A stretch of DNA of 64,000 nucleotides, from the NCBI RefSeq assembly GCF_001942625.1, contig NZ_MLCL01000002.1:42408-106407 (forward strand). Reading direction: 5' to 3'. A program made the translations under genes and the position numbers. Below the pieces are notes generated by a model. It saw nothing but the letters and a program-made list of their open reading frames with translations, searched no databases and was not told the DNA's origin. This DNA is from Mycobacterium syngnathidarum. Lineage in GTDB: Bacteria; Actinomycetota; Actinomycetes; Mycobacteriales; Mycobacteriaceae. Every line of letters begins with the position of its first letter. Position 1 is the stretch's first letter. Shown one piece after another: positions 1 through 7,982 of this stretch.

Positions 1-333
1 GTGATTGGCCAGCGCCATGAACTCGGTGTTGAGGCCGGTCACCCGCGAATCGGAGTTGATCAGCCAGAGGGCCCGCAGCGGATCCTCGCTGGTGATGGCC
101 TCGCGCAGCCGGGCCAGGGCGGCGTCGCCGCCACTGCGCAGTACCGCGATGTAGAGGTCGTCGAGGGTGTCGAAGTAGTAGTAGACCAGCGCCGAGCGCA
201 CACCGGCGACGGCAGCGATGCGGCGGGTGGTGGCCGCAGCGTAGCCCTCGTCGCGGATGACCTGGGCGGTCGCCTCGATCAGACGCTTGCGGGTGCCCGC
301 GTCCTTTTCCTTCGCCGCACGTGCCGCCGCCAT
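1..333 (-). CDS. TetR family transcriptional regulator (3' end outside window)
   Basis: The reverse strand encodes 111 residues beginning MAAARAAKEKDAG with ATG at 331-333. Residues about 14-60 form a TetR helix-turn-helix: a helix ending in IRDEGYAAATTRRIA, then VAGVRSALVYYYF, the usual recognition-helix pattern. The ligand-binding half is cut off by the window edge. It is divergent from the ferredoxin-P450 pair, and a TTTGATC inverted repeat lies between them, so it probably represses that pair and itself. The effector cannot be read from the sequence. Confidence 0.85.
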   Translation of the reverse strand, partial: MAAARAAKEKDAGTRKRLIEATAQVIRDEGYAAATTRRIAAVAGVRSALVYYYFDTLDDLYIAVLRSGGDAALARLREAITSEDPLRALWLINSDSRVTGLNTEFMALANH

Positions 334-437
334 CAGTGCAGCTCCCCAAAGTCATTGCCCGGCAACATGTATTTCGCACCAGCCGGGAACCTTGACCGAC
401 GAATGCCGGGGGTGGTAAGCATGAGCCATCCTAACGG

Positions 438-455
438 TTTGATCGACTGATCAAA
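438..455. promoter_or_regulatory. inverted repeat, probable TetR operator
   Basis: TTTGATC-GACT-GATCAAA is a perfect 7-bp inverted repeat with a 4-bp spacer. It lies between the divergent TetR gene (start 333) and the ferredoxin gene (start 475), only 19 bp before the ferredoxin start. Size and placement fit a TetR operator overlapping the ferredoxin-P450 promoter. No binding data; inferred from position. Confidence 0.5.
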
Positions 456-474
456 TTTGGAACTGAGGAAACAG

Positions 475-711
475 ATGCCCGAAGACATCAGCGCGGCCCG
501 GGTCCAGGTGGACGCCGGCCTGTGCGAAGGCCATGCACTGTGCATCCAACTTGCCCCTGAGGTATTCGACCTGTCCGACGACGAGGTGGCCGGCGCTGCC
601 CCGGTGGACGGGCAGTGGGATCAAGGTACCTGGGACAACGTCAAATCCGCCGTCGACGCCTGTCCGCGCCAGGCGATCAGCCTGCTCAACACCAGCACGA
701 AAGGCCAGTGA
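475..711 (+). CDS. [3Fe-4S]-type ferredoxin
   Basis: A 78-residue ferredoxin of the kind that delivers electrons to mycobacterial P450s. C17-x2-H20-x2-C23 and a later C63-P64 give three cysteines with His in the place of the second cysteine, as in [3Fe-4S] P450 partner ferredoxins. The start is ATG 475 because GAGGAA at 465-470 is a good ribosome site; a TTG at 457 in frame has none. The stop lies 3 bp before the P450 start, so the two are co-translated and probably work as a redox pair. Confidence 0.9.
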   Translation: MPEDISAARVQVDAGLCEGHALCIQLAPEVFDLSDDEVAGAAPVDGQWDQGTWDNVKSAVDACPRQAISLLNTSTKGQ

Positions 712-714
712 GCC

Positions 715-1995
715 ATGACCGATCTCGCCTCAGTCGACTACTTCGCCGACCCGGCTGTTGCCCAAGATCCTTACGAGTACTACGAATACCTGCGCAGCAA
801 TGGGCCGGTGTTCGCTGAACCGCACCACGGCGTGGTGGCGGTGACGGGCTACCAGGAGGTCATGGCGGCCTTCAAAGACCATGGCTCGTTCTCGGCCGTC
901 AACGCGATCGGCGGGCTGTTCCCACCGCTGCCCTTCGAGCCCGAGGGCGACGACATCACGGAGCAGATCGAGGCTCACCGCCACTTGTTCCCCATCCACG
1001 AGCACATGGTGGTGATGGACCCACCGCAACATGAGCGGGCCCGCTCATTGCTGAGCAAGCTGCTCACGCCGCGGCGGCTCAAGGAGAACGAGGACTACAT
1101 GTGGCAGCTGGTCGATCGCCAGCTCGATCGATTCATCGACAACGGAAAGTGCGAGTTCCTCTCCGAGTACGCCAAGCCGTTTGCCACCTCGGCGATCATC
1201 GACCTGCTGGGTGTTCCGCAGGAGGACCGCCCGGAATTCCTTGCCGCACTGGGTGCCGAGCGGCCGGACGGCAACCGCGTCGGTGCACTCGACGGCGAGC
1301 CGGTAGGACTGGACCCCCTGCAGTACCTGGACGACAAGTTCGCCGGCTACCTCGCCGAACGCCGGCGCGAGCCCCGCGGGGACGTGCTCTCCGGTATGGC
1401 CACCGCCACCTATCCCGACGGCTCGACCCCTGAGCTGTTGGAGGTGGTCAAGCCGGCGACATTCCTGTTTGCTGCCGGCCAGGAGACTGTTACCAAGCTG
1501 CTCACCGCCGCGGTGCAGGTGTTGGGCGACCACCCCGAGTATCAGCAGAAATCGCGCGAAAACCCAGACGGTATACCGACTTTCATCGAGGAAGCACTGC
1601 GGATGCATTCTCCGACGAAGGTCGACTTCCGGCTGGTCCGCAAGACCACCACCCTCGGTGGCGTGCGTCTGAAAGCCGGGACCATCGTCATGCTCTGCCT
1701 GGGTGCGGCCAACCGTGACCCACGCAAATTCGACGATCCGCACGAGTTCCGTCCGGATCGCAAGAACGTCCGCGAACACATCGCGTTCGGCCGCGGCATC
1801 CACACCTGCGCGGGGGCCCCGCTGGCCCGCGTAGAAGGGCAGATCACCGTCCGCCGGCTGCTGGACCGCATGCGGGACATCGGAATCGATGAATCCGCAC
1901 ACGGTCCGGCTGGGCGGCGCAACTACACCTATGAGCCGACGTTCCTGCTCCGGGGGCTGACCGAACTGAACATCACCTTCACCCCGGCCGGATAA
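715..1995 (+). CDS. cytochrome P450
   Basis: A complete 426-residue bacterial class I P450. The I-helix motif AGQET (254-258), the K-helix E293-A-L-R296 and the heme loop FGRGIHTCAGAPLAR with cysteine ligand C365 are all intact. It follows the [3Fe-4S] ferredoxin by 3 bp, so the pair is likely one operon under the divergent TetR. The substrate cannot be deduced; acidic and small polar residues around the heme loop do not separate the families by eye. Monooxygenation of a hydrophobic compound is the expected reaction, with a separate ferredoxin reductase not encoded nearby. Confidence 0.93.
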   Translation: MTDLASVDYFADPAVAQDPYEYYEYLRSNGPVFAEPHHGVVAVTGYQEVMAAFKDHGSFSAVNAIGGLFPPLPFEPEGDDITEQIEAHRHLFPIHEHMVVMDPPQHERARSLLSKLLTPRRLKENEDYMWQLVDRQLDRFIDNGKCEFLSEYAKPFATSAIIDLLGVPQEDRPEFLAALGAERPDGNRVGALDGEPVGLDPLQYLDDKFAGYLAERRREPRGDVLSGMATATYPDGSTPELLEVVKPATFLFAAGQETVTKLLTAAVQVLGDHPEYQQKSRENPDGIPTFIEEALRMHSPTKVDFRLVRKTTTLGGVRLKAGTIVMLCLGAANRDPRKFDDPHEFRPDRKNVREHIAFGRGIHTCAGAPLARVEGQITVRRLLDRMRDIGIDESAHGPAGRRNYTYEPTFLLRGLTELNITFTPAG

Positions 1996-2007
1996 CACTC
2001 GGCCGAA

Positions 2008-2064
2008 CAATAGCTCCTATGTCAAGCCGCCACAATCAGTGGCGGCTTGACATAGGAGCTATTG
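2008..2064. terminator. perfect 26-bp hairpin between convergent genes
   Basis: Arms 2008-2033 and 2039-2064 are exact reverse complements (26 bp) around a 5-nt loop AATCA. It sits between the P450 (ends 1995) and the convergent aldehyde dehydrogenase (ends 2080), so it can stop transcription from both sides. No T-run follows on either strand, as is common in mycobacteria. Confidence 0.8.
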
Positions 2065-2079
2065 CTCGCGGCAGGAAAA

Positions 2080-3465
2080 TCAGCGCACTGCGATCCGGAT
2101 GTTCTTCACCTGCTGGAACTCGTTGAGGCCCTCGATGCCGCCGGTGCGCCCCGCGCCGCTCTGTTTGTAACCGCCGTACGGACCTTGCGGTGAGATGTCG
2201 CTGAACTGGTTGATCCACACGGATCCGGATTCGAGTCGCCGGGCCACCCGATGAGCGCGGTTGAGGTCCGTCGTCTGGACGAACGCGTTCAATCCGAAGG
2301 GGGTGTCGTTGGCGATCCGCACGGCCTCGTCCTCGTCACGGAATCTCATCACCGAGACCACCGGCCCGAAGGTTTCCAGCTGCGCGAGTTCCGAGGCGTT
2401 GTCCACACCGCCGAACACGGTGGGCTCGATGTAGTAGCCCTCGGCGAGCTGCCCGCCGATCCGCCTGCCGCCCAACAACAATTCACCTGCACCGCCGGAA
2501 ACGGCAGTGTCGACCGCGGTCAGGATCCGGTCGGCCGCGGCCTGGCTGATCACCGGCCCGAACGTGGTCGCCGGATCCATCGGGTCGCCGATGCGTGCCG
2601 TGCCGACCACGTCGAGGAACTTCTGAACGAATTCGTCGTACACCGCGTCGTGGACCAGTAGCCGGCTCGCGCAAGCGCAGCTCTGCCCGGATTGCATGAG
2701 CGGGCCCTGATGCGCCGACAGGGACGCGGCCAGGTCAAGGTCGGCGTCGGCGAAGATGAGGTTGGCCGATTTGCCACCCAACTCGGTGACCACCGGCGTG
2801 AGATTCGTTGCGGCGGCCTGCAATACCTTGCGTGCGGTGGCGCCGCCGCCGGTGAAGGCGATCTTGCCGATCCCGGGATGACGCACCAACGCATCGCCGC
2901 CCTTGGCGTCGGCGGGGACGACGGTGACCAGCCCCTCGGGTAGTCCGGCCTCGAGGCACAGCTCGCCGAAGCGCAGCGCCGCGAACGGCGCGAGCTCGGA
3001 GGGCTTGAGGACGACGGCGTTGCCGGCGGCCAGTGCCGGTGCGACGCATGATCCCGTAACCACGAGGGCGCCGTTCCACGGAGTGATGACGCCGACGACG
3101 CCGTACGGCTCACGCTCGACGAGGTTGATGTCAAAGGATCCGTTGACCGGAGTGGTCACCCCGTGTGGCTTGTCGGCATAGCCCGCGAAATGCCGGAGGA
3201 ACCGTTCAAGAAGCATTGCGGTGCCCGCGAAAGAGATCGGCACCGCGTAATCGTCCACGTTCAGCTTTGCGAGCTCTCCGAGGTGCTCGTGCACCACGTC
3301 GGCCAGGCCGATCAGCAGGTCCCGGCGCCGGTCGACTGTCAGTGAGACCCATTCACGCTGCGCCTTCGCGGCCGTTTGGACTGCTTCGTCGATCTCGGTC
3401 GGACCGGCCAGCGTCACGGTCCCGTTCGGCCGGCCGGTGGCCGGATAGATGTGCTCGACCTTCAT
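2080..3465 (-). CDS. NAD(P)-dependent aldehyde dehydrogenase
   Basis: A 461-residue aldehyde dehydrogenase. Visible signatures are the cofactor segment TPWN (128-131), KPSE (154-157), general-base E228 in TELGGKS and nucleophile C263 in GQSCAC. It oxidises an aldehyde to an acid. The start is ATG 3465, whose ATGA overlaps the stop of the upstream double-CMD gene; an upstream ATG at 3480 would overlap that gene more. It is the last gene of a four-gene operon (SDR, SDR, CMD protein, ALDH), suggesting an alcohol to aldehyde or ketone to acid sequence. Substrate unknown. Confidence 0.92.
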   Translation of the reverse strand: MKVEHIYPATGRPNGTVTLAGPTEIDEAVQTAAKAQREWVSLTVDRRRDLLIGLADVVHEHLGELAKLNVDDYAVPISFAGTAMLLERFLRHFAGYADKPHGVTTPVNGSFDINLVEREPYGVVGVITPWNGALVVTGSCVAPALAAGNAVVLKPSELAPFAALRFGELCLEAGLPEGLVTVVPADAKGGDALVRHPGIGKIAFTGGGATARKVLQAAATNLTPVVTELGGKSANLIFADADLDLAASLSAHQGPLMQSGQSCACASRLLVHDAVYDEFVQKFLDVVGTARIGDPMDPATTFGPVISQAAADRILTAVDTAVSGGAGELLLGGRRIGGQLAEGYYIEPTVFGGVDNASELAQLETFGPVVSVMRFRDEDEAVRIANDTPFGLNAFVQTTDLNRAHRVARRLESGSVWINQFSDISPQGPYGGYKQSGAGRTGGIEGLNEFQQVKNIRIAVR

Positions 3466-4259
3466 GCCTCGGCTTTCCACTCGTCAAGCACTCGCTGCTT
3501 CTGCTCGCCGATCACCTGGTTGAGGTTCGCGGCCTTGGGCCATCCGTAGTAGGCCGCGAAATGAAGTGCCAGCTCGTCCATTTCCTCGAATGAGACGTCG
3601 CGGCTCTTGAGTGCGGCATAGACGTGGCTGAGGATCGGCAGCGGCGCGTCCTGGAACGCCACGCAGGCCACCGTCACCAGGCGACGCTCCTTCATGCCGA
3701 GTCCGGGCCGCAGCCACATCTCCCCGAACACGAAATTGAGGATGCCGGCCCCGGAGTACGGATTGTCGCGGGTCGGGGCGAACGGTATGCAGTTGATGTC
3801 CCGGAAGGACTGCTCGCCGCAGACCAGCCGTTCCTCGGGATCGCTGGGCGTGGGCATCGGCAGCAGTGGTTCCGGTGGGGGTGGTGTCAATCCCCGTTCG
3901 CGGTGAATGCGGTCCCACTGCTCGTCGACCACGATGTTGAACCGCGAGGCCTTGGGCCAGCCGGCGTACACCGCGAAATGCAGGACAGTTTCCCGCATTT
4001 CGACGATGGATACGTCGCCGCTGTTCAGCGCGGCATAGACGTGATCGCGCAAGGGCCCTTCGGCGTCGGCCGCCGCGACGCACGGCAGCGTGACGAATCG
4101 TCGATCCCGGCGGCTCAACGCGGTGCGCGGCCACACTTCGGCGAACACGAAGTCGATGAGATTGGTGGTTGCCGGGGAATCATCCGGAGGTGCCTCGAAT
4201 GTCATCACCTCGGCGAACTCGCGTCTGCCTCGCTCGGTCCGGGTATCGGAGGCTGTCAT
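3462..4259 (-). CDS. tandem carboxymuconolactone decarboxylase-like (AhpD-fold) protein
   Basis: A 265-residue protein made of two repeated AhpD/CMD-like halves. The first contains HVYAALNSGDVS and LHFAVYAGWPKA (about 90-130), the second HVYAALKSRDVS and LHFAAYYGWPKA (about 210-250). Single-domain family members are about 130 residues, so this is an internal duplication. I see no CxxC redox pair, so a gamma-carboxymuconolactone decarboxylase-like role is more likely than peroxidase reduction. It overlaps both neighbours by 4 bp (ATGA) inside the SDR-ALDH operon. Precise activity is not deducible. Confidence 0.85.
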   Translation of the reverse strand: MTASDTRTERGRREFAEVMTFEAPPDDSPATTNLIDFVFAEVWPRTALSRRDRRFVTLPCVAAADAEGPLRDHVYAALNSGDVSIVEMRETVLHFAVYAGWPKASRFNIVVDEQWDRIHRERGLTPPPPEPLLPMPTPSDPEERLVCGEQSFRDINCIPFAPTRDNPYSGAGILNFVFGEMWLRPGLGMKERRLVTVACVAFQDAPLPILSHVYAALKSRDVSFEEMDELALHFAAYYGWPKAANLNQVIGEQKQRVLDEWKAEA

Positions 4260-5056
4260 CGGACCGTCGCCCCCGCGTCGATCTTGAATTCCAGCCCGGT
4301 GACGTGCCGGGCCTCGTCGGAGATAAGGAACAGCACCGCGTTGCTGATGTCCCGCGCGTCGGTCATCTGGATCGGCAGTGCGTTCTGGAAAATCGGCCCC
4401 AGGTCTTGACGAGACTCGTGGATCAAGGTGTGCAACGTGTCGGGCCGGAGCCCCGTGGCGACACCGGTGGGGTGCACCGTGTTGACCCGAACATTCACCG
4501 CGGCAAGCTCATTGGCCAGGGCACGGCTGAGGCCCACCACACCGTGTTTGGATGCCGTGTACGGCGTGTGCAGAGGTGAGCCCTTGATCCCCGCCACCGA
4601 ACTGACGTTGATCAGGCTGCCGCCGCGTCCCACCAGGTGGGGCAGCGCGGCCGCGCAGGTGTTCCAGGTGCCGATCAGGTTGACATCGACGACGGTGCGC
4701 CATTGCTCCGCGGTGGTGGTATCCCAGGTGCCCGCGGTCAGCACTCCGGCGTTGGCGATCGAAGCCTCCAGGCCGCCGAGCTTTGCCACGCCCTCGGCCA
4801 CCGCGGAGCTCAGTGCCGCACCGTCGCGCACGTCGACCACGTATGTCAGTGCCTTCCGGCCGAGTTCCCGCACCTGGCGGGCAGTTTCGTCCAGATCCTC
4901 GCGGGTGGCCAGCGGGTATTCCACCTCTGGCAGCGACTCGCAGATGTCGACGAGGATGACGTCGGCGCCTTCCTCGGCCAGGCGTACGGCGTGGCTTCGA
5001 CCCATTCCGCGTGCTGCGCCGGTGATCAGCACGCGCTTGCCGGTGACGCGTCCCAT
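4256..5056 (-). CDS. mycofactocin-type SDR family oxidoreductase
   Basis: A 266-residue short-chain dehydrogenase. TGAARGMGRSHA is the glycine-rich cofactor loop near the N-terminus and YTASK holds the catalytic Tyr and Lys. A longer insertion after the second strand (VDICESLPEVEYPLATREDL) is typical of the mycofactocin-coupled SDR subfamily, whose NAD is not exchanged and whose electrons pass to the peptide cofactor mycofactocin. The start is ATG 5056, overlapping the previous stop by one base (TGATG); the ATGA at its end couples it to the CMD protein. Probably oxidises a secondary alcohol; substrate unknown. Confidence 0.88.
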   Translation of the reverse strand: MGRVTGKRVLITGAARGMGRSHAVRLAEEGADVILVDICESLPEVEYPLATREDLDETARQVRELGRKALTYVVDVRDGAALSSAVAEGVAKLGGLEASIANAGVLTAGTWDTTTAEQWRTVVDVNLIGTWNTCAAALPHLVGRGGSLINVSSVAGIKGSPLHTPYTASKHGVVGLSRALANELAAVNVRVNTVHPTGVATGLRPDTLHTLIHESRQDLGPIFQNALPIQMTDARDISNAVLFLISDEARHVTGLEFKIDAGATVR

Positions 5057-5886
5057 CAGAGTTTGTTCGTGAAGCCGGCGTCGACGGGGAGGGTGACCCC
5101 GGTGACGTACTTGGCGGCATCGGAGACCAGATAGCTGATGGCCGCGGTGATGTCCTGCGGTTCCAGCAGCGACACCGGCATCGGGTTCTGCAGATGTGGA
5201 CCACCGTCGGGGTAGTTCTCCAGGAATGCCGTCATCGCCGGGTTGACCGCCATCATGGTGTTGACCGCGGTGGGGTGCACCGTGGTGACCCGGATGCTGT
5301 GTGGGGCAAGGGCATTGGCCAGCGTACGCATGAGCCCGACGATGCCGTGTTTGGACGCCGCGTAACCAAGGCCGCCGCCCTGCAGTCCACCGAACCCGCG
5401 TAGCCCGGCGGTGGAGGAGGTGAAGACGATCGACCCGCCGCGGCCGCCTTCGATCAGGTGGGGGATCGCGGCCTTGGCGGTATGGAAGGAGCCGACGAGG
5501 TTGACGTCGAGCACGTCGGTCCACATCTCGAGGTCTTCTTCGATGGTCAGCTCGCGGAAGGCCATCGTGGCGATGCCCGCGTTGGCGAGCACGATGTCGA
5601 GCCGCCTGAACCGTTCGACGCCCGCGTCGAGTGCGGCTTTCAGTTCGTGGAAGTCTCGGACATCGGCGACCGCGGCCACCATCTTGCCGCCCGCCGCCTC
5701 GACGAGGGCGACCGTCTCGTCGAGTTCCTCGCGGCTGGCCATCGGGTAGCCGTTCGATGGGATGTCGGCGCAGATGTCCACGCCGATGATGTCCGCGCCG
5801 TCACCTGCCAGTGCCACCGCGTGACTTCGTCCCTGGCCTCGGGCTACCCCGGTGATGAAGGCGACTTTTCCGTCCAGATTTCCCAT
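5056..5886 (-). CDS. mycofactocin-type SDR family oxidoreductase
   Basis: A 276-residue SDR, first gene of the operon. It has TGVARGQGRSHA, ANAG, and catalytic YAASK. The insertion IPSNGYPMASREELDETV places it in the same mycofactocin-coupled subfamily as the next gene, and the two are clearly paralogues sharing the VDIC and LDETV segments. The gene starts at ATG 5886, just inside the divergent promoter region carrying two GTAAC-N3-GTTAC operators, so it is probably controlled by the adjacent TetR regulator. Confidence 0.88.
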   Translation of the reverse strand: MGNLDGKVAFITGVARGQGRSHAVALAGDGADIIGVDICADIPSNGYPMASREELDETVALVEAAGGKMVAAVADVRDFHELKAALDAGVERFRRLDIVLANAGIATMAFRELTIEEDLEMWTDVLDVNLVGSFHTAKAAIPHLIEGGRGGSIVFTSSTAGLRGFGGLQGGGLGYAASKHGIVGLMRTLANALAPHSIRVTTVHPTAVNTMMAVNPAMTAFLENYPDGGPHLQNPMPVSLLEPQDITAAISYLVSDAAKYVTGVTLPVDAGFTNKL

Positions 5887-5910
5887 TGATCCTCACTTCG
5901 CCGAATGGCT

Positions 5911-5923
5911 GTAACCGTGTTAC
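5911..5923. promoter_or_regulatory. TetR operator copy 1 (GTAAC-N3-GTTAC)
   Basis: GTAACCGTGTTAC is a perfect 5-bp inverted repeat with a 3-bp spacer. Its centre (5917) is 22 bp, two helical turns, from that of the second copy, so two repressor dimers could bind on one face of the DNA between the SDR operon and the TetR gene. Confidence 0.65.
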
Positions 5924-5932
5924 AGCGGTACG

Positions 5933-5945
5933 GTAACGTGGTTAC
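5933..5945. promoter_or_regulatory. TetR operator copy 2 (GTAAC-N3-GTTAC)
   Basis: GTAACGTGGTTAC repeats the half sites of the copy at 5911 with a different 3-bp spacer, which shows that the half sites and not the spacer are conserved. It is 28 bp upstream of the likely start of the TetR gene. Assignment to that TetR is inferred from position. Confidence 0.65.
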
Positions 5946-5972
5946 TCTCCGGCGGCAAGGGTGTTCTCAACA

Positions 5973-6533
5973 GTGGCAGAAGAGCGTGATCGGATCCTCG
6001 ACATCGTCGTCGAGCTCCTCGAAACCGAGGGCTACGAGGCGGTGCAGTTGCGTGAGGTGGCGCGTCGGGCCCAGACCTCACTGGCCACCATTTACAAGCG
6101 GTATTCCACGCGCGATGCATTGATCCTGGCTGCGCTCGACACCTGGATGACCGAGAACCGGTACTCCGGAGTGGCGGGCCAGACGCGCGAGCCGGGGGAG
6201 ACGCTGTACGAGGCGCTGATGCGACTGTTCCGCACCATCTTCGAACCGTGGGAGAAGCACCCCGACATGCTCAGGGCCTACTCACGGGCCAGGGCGGCGC
6301 CCGGTGGTGACCGCCTGGAGCGGCGTGGTCTCGACGCGGTGGTTCCCGCCGGCCTGTCCATCCTGGCCGGGATCGACGAGGAGTTTGTGCACGATCTCGA
6401 CAACATCTTGATGAGCCTGGTTTTCGGTTTGGTCGGCCGGTTCACCGCGGGCGAGATCGCCATCACCGAGATCCTGCCCAGCCTCGACCGCACCATCTAC
6501 TGGCTCAGCGCGGGGTACGAGGCGCGTCGTTAG
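5973..6533 (+). CDS. TetR family transcriptional regulator
   Basis: A 186-residue TetR regulator. The N-terminal helix-turn-helix is LLETEGYEAVQLREVARRA followed by SLATIYKRYSTRDALI. I prefer GTG 5973 because AAGG at 5957-5960 is about 12 nt upstream; a GTG at 5961 in the same frame would have no spacing from that site. It is divergent from the SDR-CMD-ALDH operon with two palindromic operators in the 86-bp gap, so it most likely represses that operon and itself. Its stop overlaps the convergent hydrolase gene by 4 bp. Confidence 0.88.
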   Translation: MAEERDRILDIVVELLETEGYEAVQLREVARRAQTSLATIYKRYSTRDALILAALDTWMTENRYSGVAGQTREPGETLYEALMRLFRTIFEPWEKHPDMLRAYSRARAAPGGDRLERRGLDAVVPAGLSILAGIDEEFVHDLDNILMSLVFGLVGRFTAGEIAITEILPSLDRTIYWLSAGYEARR

Positions 6534-7300
6534 CCAAGGTGAGCGTCGATGAACTCGACGATGTCCGCGGCCACCTCGCGGTGCACCGACTCGTTGAGGA
6601 TGTCGTGACGCCCACCCGGAAACTCCTTGAACTGCAACGGTTCTATCTGTTCGGCGTAGGCCTTCACGGCACCGGCCGGGGCGATCACGTCGGCCGCGCC
6701 GTGCAGGGCCAAGGTGGGCGTCGTGAGCTTGGGAAGCTCGGCACCGAATCGATCCCAGGCCCGGTCCAGCTCACGGGTGAGCGCGGTCCCGTCGGCGTCG
6801 ACGAAGGCCAACGGGTCGTTCTCCAGGGCGTCGAGGTAGAACGGGTCGGAAGACAGCCAGTTCGGGTCCAGCTCCAATTCGGTGTTCCTGTCGAGCATTT
6901 CGGGGATCGGGACCAGCGGGGCGCCCGAGATGATGCCGGCCCGGTACCGGTCGGGTTCGTGAAGTAGCCGGAACAGGGTGACAACCGAACCGAATGAATG
7001 TCCCTGTGCAACCAGCGGAATACCTGGGGTTTCGTGCTCGGCTAGGCCGGTCAGGGATTCGGCCAGTGATGAGCTGTCTTCGATACTGCCGAAGTCGCCC
7101 CGGGTGCCCGGGGTCAGGCCGTGGCCGAACTGATCGACCGCCCACAGGTCGATCCCCGCGGCGTTGAGGGCGAAGCCGTAGCGGTGGTAGACGCCGGTGT
7201 GCTCACCGAACCCATGCAGGAAGATGACGGCGGCGCGGGGCTGGGGTGCGGCCCAGTGCCGGTAGTAGGCCCGCCCGCGGTCGTGGTCGTTGAATGGCAT
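6530..7300 (-). CDS. alpha/beta hydrolase, monoacylglycerol lipase-like
   Basis: A 256-residue serine hydrolase. HGFGEHTGVY forms the oxyanion region, G-H-S102-F-G is the nucleophile elbow, and later GAADVIAP and GGRHDILNE supply the Asp and His of the triad. The lid-bearing middle and HG(F/L)GEH start resemble monoglyceride lipase/lysophospholipase proteins, so it probably cleaves a glycerol or fatty ester in the cytoplasm. It converges with and overlaps the TetR gene by 4 bp at its 3' end. It has no evident operon partner. Confidence 0.85.
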   Translation of the reverse strand: MPFNDHDRGRAYYRHWAAPQPRAAVIFLHGFGEHTGVYHRYGFALNAAGIDLWAVDQFGHGLTPGTRGDFGSIEDSSSLAESLTGLAEHETPGIPLVAQGHSFGSVVTLFRLLHEPDRYRAGIISGAPLVPIPEMLDRNTELELDPNWLSSDPFYLDALENDPLAFVDADGTALTRELDRAWDRFGAELPKLTTPTLALHGAADVIAPAGAVKAYAEQIEPLQFKEFPGGRHDILNESVHREVAADIVEFIDAHLG

Positions 7301-7315
7301 GCCTGCCAGTCAACG

Positions 7316-7744
7316 TCAGTCGAATGGTGGTCGCCAGCGCAATCCGGGAAATCGCGCGAATGCTCGATCGGTGGTGATCCAGGTCGCGCTGTTTTCGATG
7401 GCAAGCGCGGCGTGGTACGCATCAGGCACGGCGTTGGCTTTTGCTCCGGTGTCGGTGCACAGCGAGTCGAAGATGGCCCAGTGGCGGGGCCCGGGACGAA
7501 TGGGCACTGCCGCCGGTGCCGATCGGATCGCCCGGCACGCGTCGAGCGCCTGGGAGGTCGAACTGGGCTCCCGGAAGACCCGGTGGTTGGTCAACAGTCG
7601 GATCACGCCGGACAGCACCAGGTCGCTGAGGCCGACGGGCTCGTCCGCGTTGAGCGCGCCCGAAAACCATGCGGCGTACTTTTCATGGTCGACGCTGTCC
7701 TGGCGAATGGCGTAGATCAGAACGTTGACGTCAGGGAGAAGCAT
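7316..7744 (-). CDS. VapC-type PIN-domain toxin
   Basis: A 142-residue PIN-domain ribonuclease. The acidic pocket is D5 (LLPDVNVL), D41, D108 (AVPDAYHAALA) and D126 (WITTDRAFARF), the expected spacing for VapC toxins; the second acidic position is Asp rather than the more common Glu. Its start overlaps the VapB reading frame by 14 nt, so toxin translation depends on antitoxin translation. Expected to cut RNA (tRNA or rRNA in characterised relatives) when VapB is lost. The target cannot be predicted. Confidence 0.92.
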   Translation of the reverse strand: MLLPDVNVLIYAIRQDSVDHEKYAAWFSGALNADEPVGLSDLVLSGVIRLLTNHRVFREPSSTSQALDACRAIRSAPAAVPIRPGPRHWAIFDSLCTDTGAKANAVPDAYHAALAIENSATWITTDRAFARFPGLRWRPPFD

Positions 7745-7982
7745 TGTCGCCCAACAGTTCGGCGAGTGCTTCCTTGTCGTCGAGGTCGACGCCCGGGCGC
7801 AGGCCGCCGCTTCCGTGTGTCGGCAATCGGAACTCGGGTGCTGCGGTCTCGCCGGCGACGCGACTCAACATCTCGCGCAGTGCATCCTCGACCACAGAGC
7901 CGAGGGAACGCGACGTGCGGGCCGCCACAACCTTGGCCTCGGCCAGCAGAGCGTCGTCGATGTTGACAGTGGTGCGCACCAT
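7731..7982 (-). CDS. VapB-type antitoxin
   Basis: An 83-residue antitoxin. VRTTVNIDDALLAEAKVVAA at the N-terminus is a ribbon-helix-helix DNA-binding domain of the VapB/CopG type; the C-terminal half (LPTHGSGGLRPGVDLDDKEAL) is the toxin-wrapping tail. It is the first gene of the pair, as usual, and overlaps vapC by 14 nt. The upstream inverted repeats (7983-8016) are the likely autoregulatory operator for the VapBC complex. Confidence 0.92.
   Translation of the reverse strand: MVRTTVNIDDALLAEAKVVAARTSRSLGSVVEDALREMLSRVAGETAAPEFRLPTHGSGGLRPGVDLDDKEALAELLGDNASP

Noticed and set aside
1045..2010. Long reverse-strand open frame opposite the P450 gene
   Set aside because: It is the antisense shadow of a protein with all P450 motifs; its translation is Arg/Gln/Val-rich without domains.
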